64,000 nt of DNA. It comes from Microbacterium sp. SORGH_AS_0862 (lineage in GTDB: Bacteria > Actinomycetota > Actinomycetes > Actinomycetales > Microbacteriaceae). A model generated the notes under the pieces. It saw only the letters and a list, made by a program, of their open reading frames with translations. It had not been told where the DNA came from and made no database searches. How positions within the stretch are numbered: the stretch's first letter is position 1; the number at the start of each line of letters is the position of its first letter. The position numbers and the translations under genes were made by a program. Of the stretch, positions 55,328-62,610 are shown one piece after another. The DNA lies in contig NZ_JAUTAY010000001.1 of assembly GCF_030818795.1 (NCBI RefSeq), forward strand, positions 806,001-870,000. Reading direction: 5' to 3'.

Positions 55328-56650
55328 TCACGCGGCGGGACGCGCCACGCGTTCACGCACCGAGCCGCCGCCGTCGGTGGCGCGCCGGTCGCCGGCGGCG
55401 CGGATGTCGCGCACAGCCGCGCCCGACGCGTCACCCGGGGCGCGCCCGCCGTCGTCGTCGACGGGAAGCGTGATCGTGGCCGTCGTGCCCTGGCCCACCG
55501 TGCTGCACAGCAGCACCTCGCCGCCCTGCCGTTCGATGAGCGCCTTCGTGCTCGCCAGCCCGATGCCCGTCCCGCCGTCATCCGGGTTCGACAGCCGCCC
55601 GCGTTCGAGGGGGTCGAAGATGCGCTCCAGGTCCTCCGGGGCGATGCCGCGCCCGCGATCCGAGATCGCGATGCGCACCTGGGAACCGTCGATCTCGACC
55701 GAGATCTCGATGGGGCCCTCGCTGTACTTCGCCGCGTTGTCGACGAGATTCGCGATCGCGCGCCGCAGAGCCACCGGATCCGCCTGCACCGCGACCGAAC
55801 GCGGCGAGCGATAGCGGATGCGTCCGTACGCGTCGCCGGGGAGCACGAGCTCGGCGGCCTCCCGCACCGTGACGGACGCATCCGCACGGTTCCGTGCCTG
55901 GCGCGGGCGGGTGGGCACGAGCCGCGCCGAGAGGTCCTGGATCATCGTGGCGAGATGGTCGGTGACGGCGGAGATCCGCTCGATGGCGGCGGTCGTGTTG
56001 CCGCCGGGCTCGGCCATCAGGTCCACGTAGCCGCGCAGGGCGGTGATCGGCGAGAGGAAGTCGTGCGCGAAGGCACGCAGGAAGTCGAGCTCCGCATCCT
56101 CGCGCTGTTTGGCGGCGGTGAGGTCGGAGACGATCTTCACGAAGCCTGCGACCTCTCCCGCGTCGTCGCGCAGCGCCGTGATGATGACGTGCGCCCAGAA
56201 CAGCGAGCCGTCGGCACGCACCCGCCAGCCGTTGTCTTCGACCGATCCCCGCGTCGCAGCGATCGCGAGCAGGCGCAGCGGCACACCGCGCAGGCGGTCC
56301 TCCTCGCGATAGAAGCGCGTGGAGGAGGAGCCGAGGATCTCCTCGGGCGCGTACCCCTTCAACTTCTCGGCGCCGGGGTTCCACCCCACCACCCGAGCCT
56401 CGACGTCGAGGTGCACGATGGCCACGGAGGTGACCTGCGCGGTCCAGTCCTGCACGAGCGCACCCGTCGCGGCGTCCGCGGGGACGGCGGCGACGGGAAC
56501 GGGCAGGCCGACACCGGATGCGGGCGCGGCGGCGGCGGGCGCCTCGTCGAACGACGGCGCTGCGGAGGATTCGGACTCGGAGATATCGGCTCCCATCGGG
56601 ACGTCGATCAGTTCATCGCTCGTCGGTTCGAGGCGTCGGGTACGCGTCAT
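55328..56650 (-). CDS. PAS-domain sensor histidine kinase, probably cytoplasmic
   Basis: About 440 aa. After an acidic low-complexity N-terminus comes a PAS domain with family-typical GWNPGAEKLKGYAPEEILGS ... FYREEDRL ... GSVEDNGWRVRADGSLFWA (about 65-185, landmarks), then the dimerisation domain with phospho-His in FLRAFAHDFLSPITALRGYV, and an ATPase domain with NLVDNAAKYSEG, ISDRGRGIAPEDLERIF and GTGIGLASTKALIERQGG. No transmembrane helix is seen. No response regulator is adjacent, so it is an orphan. The start is uncertain: ATG 56650 lacks a strong ribosome-binding site, and an ATG at 56683 is the alternative. Confidence 0.87.
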   Translation of the reverse strand: MTRTRRLEPTSDELIDVPMGADISESESSAAPSFDEAPAAAAPASGVGLPVPVAAVPADAATGALVQDWTAQVTSVAIVHLDVEARVVGWNPGAEKLKGYAPEEILGSSSTRFYREEDRLRGVPLRLLAIAATRGSVEDNGWRVRADGSLFWAHVIITALRDDAGEVAGFVKIVSDLTAAKQREDAELDFLRAFAHDFLSPITALRGYVDLMAEPGGNTTAAIERISAVTDHLATMIQDLSARLVPTRPRQARNRADASVTVREAAELVLPGDAYGRIRYRSPRSVAVQADPVALRRAIANLVDNAAKYSEGPIEISVEIDGSQVRIAISDRGRGIAPEDLERIFDPLERGRLSNPDDGGTGIGLASTKALIERQGGEVLLCSTVGQGTTATITLPVDDDGGRAPGDASGAAVRDIRAAGDRRATDGGGSVRERVARPAA

Positions 56651-56695
56651 CTGGATTCTGCCCCAAACGCGCCCCCGCCGCATCCACTCAACGGC

Positions 56696-56911
56696 TCACG
56701 ACGCGAGTCTGCGCAGCGCCGCGCCTTTGTGAGCCGCCTCGGCACCGGTCTTCTCCGAGGCGACGATGTACGCGGGTTCTTCGGCGGAGGCGGTGAAGCG
56801 CTGTCCGTCGAAGGTGAAGTCACGAGTACGCGCGTCGACGATCCGCCCGCGGGTGCGCCCCTGGGACGTGTTCCAACTCACTCGGTCGCCCACGCTCAGC
56901 CGCTTGCTCAT
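56696..56911 (-). CDS. DUF2945 (hypervirulence-associated TUDOR-like) protein
   Basis: 71-aa small basic protein: LSVGDRVSWNTSQGRTRGRIVDARTRDFTFDGQRF, then EEPAYIVASEKTGAEAAHK (landmarks). This is the TUDOR-like DUF2945 pattern (GDxVxWxxxxGxxxGxV ... PxYxVxSdktG.xAaHk). The role is unknown; nucleic-acid binding has been suggested for the fold. The ATG at 56911 precedes MSKRLSVG; upstream residues in frame are not conserved in type. It is divergent from the stress-protein gene. Confidence 0.85.
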   Translation of the reverse strand: MSKRLSVGDRVSWNTSQGRTRGRIVDARTRDFTFDGQRFTASAEEPAYIVASEKTGAEAAHKGAALRRLAS

Positions 56912-57069
56912 GTGGTCAATGTTGCATCGGCGTCTCGCCGCCGGCGGCCGGCTTGACAGCACCCCACGGCGCGCGTTTATCACATCCGCTCTCGCGGAGG
57001 AGGGGCCTCGACCGAGCGGATCGGCGCGCATGACGATGGCGACACGCATCCGCAGAGGAGGAGACGGAC

Positions 57070-57534
57070 ATGTCCGAGAACGCACACGAGGAACTCGCCG
57101 GACTGATCAAGAAGTTCCGGTTCGCCATGGTCACCACCGCCGAGGCCGACGGCAAGCTCGTCGCACACCCGCTCACCGTGCAGGAGGCGGAGTTCGACGG
57201 CGACCTGTGGTTCATCGTCGGCACGGGGACCTCCGCCGCGGTCAACGTCGCGCGCGAGCCCCGCGTGAACGTGTCGCTCAGCAGCGACGACACGTGGGTG
57301 TCACTGTCGGGAACGGCCCAGATGGTCGACGACAGGGCGAAGCTCGCCGAGCTGTGGAGTCCCGCCGTCGACGCCTGGTTCGAGGGCGGCCCGGAGGACC
57401 CGGCCGCGGGTCTGCTGCGCTTCCGCGCCGACAGCGCGGAGTACTGGACGGCGCCCGGCGGCAAGATCGTCCGCGCCGTCGCCGCCCTCACCGGCCACCG
57501 CGTCGAGGGTGAGAACGAGGCCGTCGAACTCTGA
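57070..57534 (+). CDS. Pyridoxamine 5'-phosphate oxidase-family general stress protein
   Basis: 154-aa split-barrel flavin-binding protein of the general-stress-protein 26 group: ELAGLIKKFRFAMVTTAEADGKLVAHPLT, FIVGTGTSAAVNVAREPRVNVSLSSDDTWVSLSG and DAWFEGGPEDP with the C-terminal EYWTAPGGKI (landmarks). Members bind FMN or FAD; the reaction is not established. AGGAGGAG is placed 5 bases before the ATG. Confidence 0.88.
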   Translation: MSENAHEELAGLIKKFRFAMVTTAEADGKLVAHPLTVQEAEFDGDLWFIVGTGTSAAVNVAREPRVNVSLSSDDTWVSLSGTAQMVDDRAKLAELWSPAVDAWFEGGPEDPAAGLLRFRADSAEYWTAPGGKIVRAVAALTGHRVEGENEAVEL

Positions 57535-57539
57535 CCCGT

Positions 57540-57569
57540 CGCGCCCGGGCCCTCGAAGGTCCGGGCGCG
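57540..57569. terminator. Bidirectional terminator
   Basis: 9-bp arms CGCGCCCGG / CCGGGCGCG extended by an inner GCC/GGT stem, between convergent stops at 57534 and 57576. Confidence 0.75.
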
Positions 57570-57575
57570 ATCGTG

Positions 57576-58874
57576 TCACCGCGCGAACAACGCCTCGCCG
57601 TCCACGAGCACCAGCTGCACGTCCTCCGGACGAGACGCCAAGACGATCCGTGCCTCCGGCGACATCGGCGGGCCGTCGGACGCGGCGCGAACGACCAAAT
57701 CGGCGCGCTTGCCCGGCTCGAGAGAGCCGATGACCTCGCCCATGCCCAGGACCCTGGCCGCGTCGATCGTGGCGTGAGCCAGCAGATCGGATGCGGTCAC
57801 CCGCCGATCCCCCGTTCCGGCGGTCCGGTCGAAGGCCAGGGCATGCCTCATCTCGGCGACCATGTCCGGGGGCGTATTGAGGCTGCGATTGTCGAGGCCG
57901 AGACCCATGACGATGCCGGACTCCCGCAGCTCACCCAGCGCGCTGCGGCGCGAACCGGAGTACATGGAGGACGCCGCGCAGTGCACGCCGCCGCATCCGT
58001 CGGACGCCAGCCGCGCCCTGTCGTCCGGGTCGGTCGCGCTCAGATGCGCTCCCACCAGGCGCGGACCCAGCACCCCCAGCCGCCGCAGGCGGGCGACCGC
58101 CCGCTCGGGCCTTCCCTCGGGGTCGGGAATGCCGGCGGCCCCCGCATCCGACGCGCACAAGTGGGTCGTGATGCCCGGGGCGTCGAGAGCTCCCAGCCCC
58201 ACCAGCAGCGCGTCGGAGGCCATCTCGGGCAGCTCCGTGCAGGCGAACACGGATACCCGCCCCGCCGCGACGTCCAGCGCGGACGCGGCGAAACGCAGCG
58301 CCGTCTCGGTGGGGGCGACCAGCGCGTCGCGTCGGAAGCCGCCCGCACCTTCCGCCGCATCGAGCCACGGGCTCCACGGCGCGGGCAGGCGATCCGAGAC
58401 CATCGGCGCCAGGATCCAACGGATCCCGGACGCCCGGGCGGCCGTCGCGCTCGCGGCGAAGGCCTCGTCCGCGCGACGCGTGCCGACGTCGCCGACTCCC
58501 CAGCAGTCGAGCACCGTCGTGATGCCGGCACGCGCCGCATCCGCCCCGAGGCTGCGCACGGCGTGCGCCGCATCCGCCGGGGTGAGCGCGAGGACGGTGC
58601 GGTAGTACGTGGCGAACAGCCACTCGAAGAACGGCACGGATGCATCCAGCGAGCCGGCCGCGGCCGCATCCATGGAGTGCGTGTGTGCGCTGACGAATCC
58701 CGGGTGGACGATGCCGCCGCGCGCATCGATCCGCTCGCTCGCCGCCGGCGCGGGCCCCTCGCCCACGGCGTCGACGACACCGTCACGGATCGCGACCCAT
58801 CCCCGGACGACGCGCCGGGCCGCATCCATCGTGACGACGACGGCGTCGTCGATGACCGTGTCGACGGCGCTCAC
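57576..58874 (-). CDS. Amidohydrolase (deaminase/chlorohydrolase type)
   Basis: 432-aa metal-dependent hydrolase of the cytosine deaminase/TrzN/SsnA-like group. The beta-sandwich start (DTVIDDAVVVTMDAARRVV) is followed by the HxH metal motif GFVSAHTHSMD (about 62), a His region TTHLCASDAG (where many relatives have HxxE), GAHLSATDPDD, and the Asp of GLGLDNRSLNTPPDM (about 330). The C-terminal half ATIDAARVLGMGEVIGSLEPGKRADLVV is standard. It overlaps the phosphoribosyltransferase gene by 4 bases, suggesting deamination of a purine or pyrimidine followed by salvage (inference). Confidence 0.83.
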   Translation of the reverse strand: MSAVDTVIDDAVVVTMDAARRVVRGWVAIRDGVVDAVGEGPAPAASERIDARGGIVHPGFVSAHTHSMDAAAAGSLDASVPFFEWLFATYYRTVLALTPADAAHAVRSLGADAARAGITTVLDCWGVGDVGTRRADEAFAASATAARASGIRWILAPMVSDRLPAPWSPWLDAAEGAGGFRRDALVAPTETALRFAASALDVAAGRVSVFACTELPEMASDALLVGLGALDAPGITTHLCASDAGAAGIPDPEGRPERAVARLRRLGVLGPRLVGAHLSATDPDDRARLASDGCGGVHCAASSMYSGSRRSALGELRESGIVMGLGLDNRSLNTPPDMVAEMRHALAFDRTAGTGDRRVTASDLLAHATIDAARVLGMGEVIGSLEPGKRADLVVRAASDGPPMSPEARIVLASRPEDVQLVLVDGEALFAR

Positions 58875-59446
58875 GCGCGCGGGAACACGGGGATGCGGCC
58901 GAGCACCGCGATCCGATCCACGTACGGCACGAGCGCCGCCGGCCAGCCCTCCCCCTCGGCCAGCAACGCGCCGATCCCGACGATCTCGGCACCGGCCCTC
59001 TCGAGCAGGCGCAATGCGGCACCCGACGAGGAGCCGCTGGAGATCACGTCGTCGACGAACAGCACCCGCTTGCCCGCGACCGCCGACAGGCGCGCCCGAT
59101 CCAGCAGCAGGGCCGCCCCCGTCGTGCTGGTGATGGCGTGCACGGGTTCTTCCAGCGCGTCGCCGAGGTGCACCTTGCGGGTCTTCTGCAGGATCACGTA
59201 GTCGTCGAGGCCGAGCGCGCGAGTGACCTCGATCGCGACCGGGATCCCGAGGGTCGCCGGGGCCACGACGACGTCGACGCCCGCATCCGCGAAGTGTTCG
59301 GCCAGCTCGCGCCCGGCGGTCTCGGCGAAGCGCACCCCGTGATCGATCACCATCATCAACGCGATGGACAGGTCGTCGGAGACAGGGATGATCGGCAGCG
59401 TGATCTGCTGGCTGCCGACCTGAGCGAGATAGGTGTCTGCGGGCAT
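58871..59446 (-). CDS. Purine phosphoribosyltransferase-like protein
   Basis: 191-aa type I phosphoribosyltransferase, closest in pattern to adenine/xanthine enzymes. The PRPP loop VLFVDDVISSGSSSGAALRLL is at about residues 128-148, preceded by VVVAPATLGIPVAIEVTRALG and YVILQKTRKVHLGD. It makes a nucleotide from a free base and PRPP; the base is not determined. The ATG at 59446 is 6 bases after TAGCCT. The GTG start of the amidohydrolase overlaps its stop (GTGA). Confidence 0.87.
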   Translation of the reverse strand: MPADTYLAQVGSQQITLPIIPVSDDLSIALMMVIDHGVRFAETAGRELAEHFADAGVDVVVAPATLGIPVAIEVTRALGLDDYVILQKTRKVHLGDALEEPVHAITSTTGAALLLDRARLSAVAGKRVLFVDDVISSGSSSGAALRLLERAGAEIVGIGALLAEGEGWPAALVPYVDRIAVLGRIPVFPRA

Positions 59447-59452
59447 GTCCGG

Positions 59453-59458
59453 AGGCTA
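59453..59458 (-). promoter_or_regulatory. -10 box of leaderless phosphoribosyltransferase operon
   Basis: TAGCCT on the minus strand, 6 bases before the ATG at 59446. Confidence 0.55.
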
Positions 59459-59523
59459 CGCCGCGCGTGTGTCGCCCCGGTTTCGTGCCCACCCGCGGCC
59501 GGGCCGGGCGGGCATGGCCCCGA

Positions 59524-59629
59524 CTGCCGCCCGCCCCGCAGTCCGAACTCCTGCAAAACCGCCACCCGCGGCCACATCCCACCCCGAACCGCCCGATCTG
59601 CAGGAGTTCGGGCACGGCCGCTGCCCCAC
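59524..59629. repeat. 106-bp direct repeat, copy 1, with internal inverted repeat
   Basis: Nearly identical to 59688-59794 (differences: one C/T, one G/A and one extra C). Inside are perfect 13-bp arms CCGAACTCCTGCA (59543-59555) and TGCAGGAGTTCGG (59599-59611) around a 43-bp spacer, the same arms and spacing as at 8885-8953 but with an unrelated spacer sequence. Confidence 0.85.
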
Positions 59630-59687
59630 CCCCGGTGCAGCACACCGCACCGAACCCCGGCCGGACCGGACAGCCGCGTGCCGCCGG

Positions 59688-59794
59688 CTGCTGCCCGCCC
59701 CGCAGTCCAAACTCCTGCAAAACCCGCCACCCGCGGCCACATCCCACCCCGAACCGCCCGATCTGCAGGAGTTCGGGCACGGCCGCTGCCCCAC
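59688..59794. repeat. 107-bp direct repeat, copy 2, with internal inverted repeat
   Basis: Second copy, offset 164 bp from the first. Arms CCAAACTCCTGCA (59707-59719, one change) and TGCAGGAGTTCGG (59764-59776) around a 44-bp spacer. The 58 bp between copies is unique. No gene is supported in 59447-59798. Confidence 0.85.
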
Positions 59795-59798
59795 TCGG

Positions 59799-60605
59799 TC
59801 AGGGGACAGCGCAAGCGCCCTCCACCGACACGCGGATCGGACTCGCGGCGCGCACGCTCATGCGTTCCACCAGGAGGGTCTCGCTGTAGCGGGCGTCCTG
59901 CTGCATCCCCCGGTCGGGGGCGTACCCCGCGTCCTCCCAGATCCGCAGCAGCCGCGCGACGGCCTCGTCGGGGTCAGCGGCGCGGATCGAGAACTGGGCG
60001 CTCAGCCGCGTGCCGGTCTCGCCGCAGGGCGCGGCGTCGAACGGGATATCGGATGCGGCCAGCTCCGCGCCGTCCGCGCCCAGTGCCGTGCCGCCCGCCG
60101 CGGCGACACTGCGTTCGATGAGGGACCGCATCTCGGCGCGTACCGCGTCGGCGCGCGGTGCCGACGGTGCTGCGGGAGCGGCCGGCGTCGGCGCCGGGTC
60201 GGCGGTGGGCACGGGCAGTGCCTGCGCGAGGCGGGCGGCTTCGTCCGCCGCCTGCCCGATCGTCGCCGGTATCCCCGCGAGTTCGGCGACGAGGGCGAGC
60301 GAGAGCAGCACGCCGCAGATGATCGACGTCAGCCGCCGCCGGCGAGAACGCCGGCGCACGATCGCGAACAGCACGAGCACGCCGACGAGCGCGAGACCCA
60401 GGACGAGCACCGCCGTCTGCAGGGTCTGGGCGCTCCGCTGCGCCCTCCGTGCCGATCCGACGACCGTGGGGGCGCCGTATGAGCCCGCGAAGGTCGCGGC
60501 GATGCCGTCGGCCAGAACCAGCAGGACCGCCGAGACCGCGACCCCGACCACGAGCACGGCCGCCACGACGCTCACCGCGCGCCACGTCCGGGACGCGCGT
60601 GTCAT
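59799..60605 (-). CDS. Membrane-anchored protein of unknown function in the export operon
   Basis: 268 aa: two N-terminal helices (VSVVAAVLVVGVAVSAVLLV and TAVLVLGLALVGVLVLFAIV), a basic loop RRRSRRRRL, a third helix (IICGVLLSLALVAELAGIPA), then an extracytoplasmic domain with an Ala/Pro-rich linker and GETGTRLSAQFSIRAADPDEAVARLLRIWEDAGYAPDRG, ending EGACAVP (landmarks). Two cysteines (APCGET, GACAVP) could form a disulfide. The ATG at 60605 overlaps the permease stop (ATGA). No family recognised. Confidence 0.75.
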   Translation of the reverse strand: MTRASRTWRAVSVVAAVLVVGVAVSAVLLVLADGIAATFAGSYGAPTVVGSARRAQRSAQTLQTAVLVLGLALVGVLVLFAIVRRRSRRRRLTSIICGVLLSLALVAELAGIPATIGQAADEAARLAQALPVPTADPAPTPAAPAAPSAPRADAVRAEMRSLIERSVAAAGGTALGADGAELAASDIPFDAAPCGETGTRLSAQFSIRAADPDEAVARLLRIWEDAGYAPDRGMQQDARYSETLLVERMSVRAASPIRVSVEGACAVP

Positions 60606-61888
60606 CCCCTGAGAGCCGCGATGGGTTCGATGCGGGCGGCGCGGCGGGCGGGCAGCCAGCCGGCGGCAAGTCCCACGACGGCGCCGAGGAAGGCTCCACC
60701 GACGGCGACCAGAGGGTTGATCACCGGACTCCACCCCGCGATCACCGATACCAGGACGACGGAGAGAACGGCCACCGCCGAGCCCATGATCCCGCCGAGC
60801 ATCCCGATGATCGCGGACTCCGCGATGAACTGCCCCGCGATCTGGCGCGGGGTCGCCCCCAGCGCCCGGCGCAGTCCGATCTCGGGTGTGCGCTCCATCA
60901 CCGAGAGCAGGGTGACGTTGGCGATGCCGAGTCCGCCCGCCAGCAGCACGATGACGCCGAGCGCGATGAAGACGACGTTCACGTCGGCCTGCACGTTCTG
61001 GCTCAGATCGCTGCGTCCGCTGGGAGCGGCCACCTTGATCTGGTCTGGCGCGTCAGGGGCCAGGGCGAGGGGTGCCTGCTCGCCGATCTGCGGCCCCGCG
61101 CCGACGTCGACGCGCGCCTGGATGCTGCCGGGAGCGGCCAGCGAGAAGTCGGCGCGCGCGGTGCCGATCGGGATGATGACCGCGTCCTGCAGGTCCGCGC
61201 GCCGCTCGAAGGAGTCGACGATGCCGATGACGGCGTACGCGAGACCGTCGATGAAGATCGAGGGCTGGCTGTCGACGCGATTGATGGCGAGCCGATCGGC
61301 CTCGCGGGCGCCGAGCACGGCGACGCGATCGCCGCGCACATCATGTCCCGCGTCGAACATGCGCCCCGCGGTGACCCGTCCGCCCAGCGATTCGAGCAGA
61401 CCCGAGGATGAGGCGACGACCGGAGCGGGAGCTGCGGATGCGGCCGACGGGTCGTACACGGGCACCGCCGTGATCGCGGAGCCGGAGGGGAGCGCCACCT
61501 CGGCGAGGGTCGCCGCGGCGACCACGCCCGCGAGCCGTTCGACACGCTCGGCGCCGTCCCAGGGCAGGCGCGCCGTGGCGACGGAGGCGCCGGACTGCGT
61601 GCGCGCCTCGGCCGGGGTGATCTCCACACGCGTGGCCGCCGCCTGATCGAACTGGCGGGCGATCTGGCCCGCGGCGGTCTGCGCGAACCCGAGGGTCGCC
61701 ACGAGGGCGCCGATGCCGAGCACGGTGCCGGCGATGGTCATGATGAGCCGCGCGGGGCGCGATCCGATGTCTGCGGTCGCCTCGGCGACGAGGTCCTGCG
61801 ACGTGAACCGGTCGGCACGGGGCGTGGGCGGCACCAGAGCGCTGAGGTCCACGCGCTCGCGGGCGGCGGCGGTGCGACGGCGTCTCAT
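60602..61888 (-). CDS. MacB-like ABC permease
   Basis: 428-aa FtsX/MacB-type permease: N-terminal helix (LIMTIAGTVLGIGALVATLG), a large extracytoplasmic MacB-like domain (about 75-300), then three C-terminal helices with LLSVMERTPEIGLRRALGATPRQIAGQF, the coupling loop typical of MacB, and ending WLPARRAARIEPIAALRG. Such transporters do mechanotransmission rather than substrate passage through the membrane. The ATG at 61888 overlaps the ATPase stop. Confidence 0.9.
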   Translation of the reverse strand: MRRRRTAAARERVDLSALVPPTPRADRFTSQDLVAEATADIGSRPARLIMTIAGTVLGIGALVATLGFAQTAAGQIARQFDQAAATRVEITPAEARTQSGASVATARLPWDGAERVERLAGVVAAATLAEVALPSGSAITAVPVYDPSAASAAPAPVVASSSGLLESLGGRVTAGRMFDAGHDVRGDRVAVLGAREADRLAINRVDSQPSIFIDGLAYAVIGIVDSFERRADLQDAVIIPIGTARADFSLAAPGSIQARVDVGAGPQIGEQAPLALAPDAPDQIKVAAPSGRSDLSQNVQADVNVVFIALGVIVLLAGGLGIANVTLLSVMERTPEIGLRRALGATPRQIAGQFIAESAIIGMLGGIMGSAVAVLSVVLVSVIAGWSPVINPLVAVGGAFLGAVVGLAAGWLPARRAARIEPIAALRG

Positions 61889-62610
61889 GCCACCTCGCTC
61901 AGGCGGCCATCGGCGATCCGTACGCGGCGGCTCGCCCGCGCGGCGACGGCGTCGTCGTGCGTGATGACGATGAGGGTGAGACCGTCGGCGCGCAGCTCGT
62001 CGAAGAGGTCCATGACCTCGTCGGAGGTGCGCCGGTCGAGGTTTCCGGTGGGCTCGTCGGCGAGCAGCAGGCTCGGACGGCTGACGACCGCGCGCGCCAC
62101 GGCGACGCGCTGGCGCTCACCGCCGGAGAGCAGCCCCGGCAGGAAGCCGGTGCGCCCGCCCAGCCCGACGCGTTCGAGCGCCGCACGAGCTCGGTCCTCG
62201 CGTTCACCGCGCGGCACGCCGCTGTAGAGCATCGGCATCAGCACGTTGTCGAGCACCGTGCGCCGTGACATGAGGTGGAAGGCCTGGAACACGAACCCGA
62301 TCCGGCGCGCCCGCACGGCGGCCCTGCTGTCCTCGTCCAGGGATGAGGTGAGCACGCCGTCAAGGTGGTACTCCCCCACGCTCGGCCTGTCGAGCAGACC
62401 CAGGATGCTCAGCATCGTGGACTTGCCGGAGCCGCTGGGACCGACGATCGAGACGTAGTCGCCCCGCTCGACCGTGAGGTTGATCCCCTTGAGCGCCTGC
62501 ACCTCCGGAGGGCCGGGGAAGGACCGGGTGACGTCGCGCAGCTGCACGAGGGGCGCCTCCGGCCCCGCGTCGATCCCGGCCGCATCCGTGGCGGCCGCGG
62601 TGCGGGTCAT
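61885..62610 (-). CDS. MacB/LolD-like ABC transporter ATPase
   Basis: 241-aa ATPase. Walker A VGPSGSGKSTMLSILGLLDR (about 58-77), FVFQAFHLMSRRTVLDNVLMP (Q-loop), signature LSGGERQRVAVARAVV, Walker B LLLADEPTGNLDRRTSDEVM and H-loop LIVITHDDAVA. The ATG at 62610 overlaps the stop of the fusion-protein gene. Partner of the MacB-like permease. Confidence 0.95.
   Translation of the reverse strand: MTRTAAATDAAGIDAGPEAPLVQLRDVTRSFPGPPEVQALKGINLTVERGDYVSIVGPSGSGKSTMLSILGLLDRPSVGEYHLDGVLTSSLDEDSRAAVRARRIGFVFQAFHLMSRRTVLDNVLMPMLYSGVPRGEREDRARAALERVGLGGRTGFLPGLLSGGERQRVAVARAVVSRPSLLLADEPTGNLDRRTSDEVMDLFDELRADGLTLIVITHDDAVAARASRRVRIADGRLSEVA

Noticed and set aside
59456..59794. Possible repeat-encoded small peptides (MGQRPCPNSCRSG...)
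   Set aside because: The frame follows the 106-bp DNA repeat, has no ribosome-binding site and is best explained as non-coding repeat.
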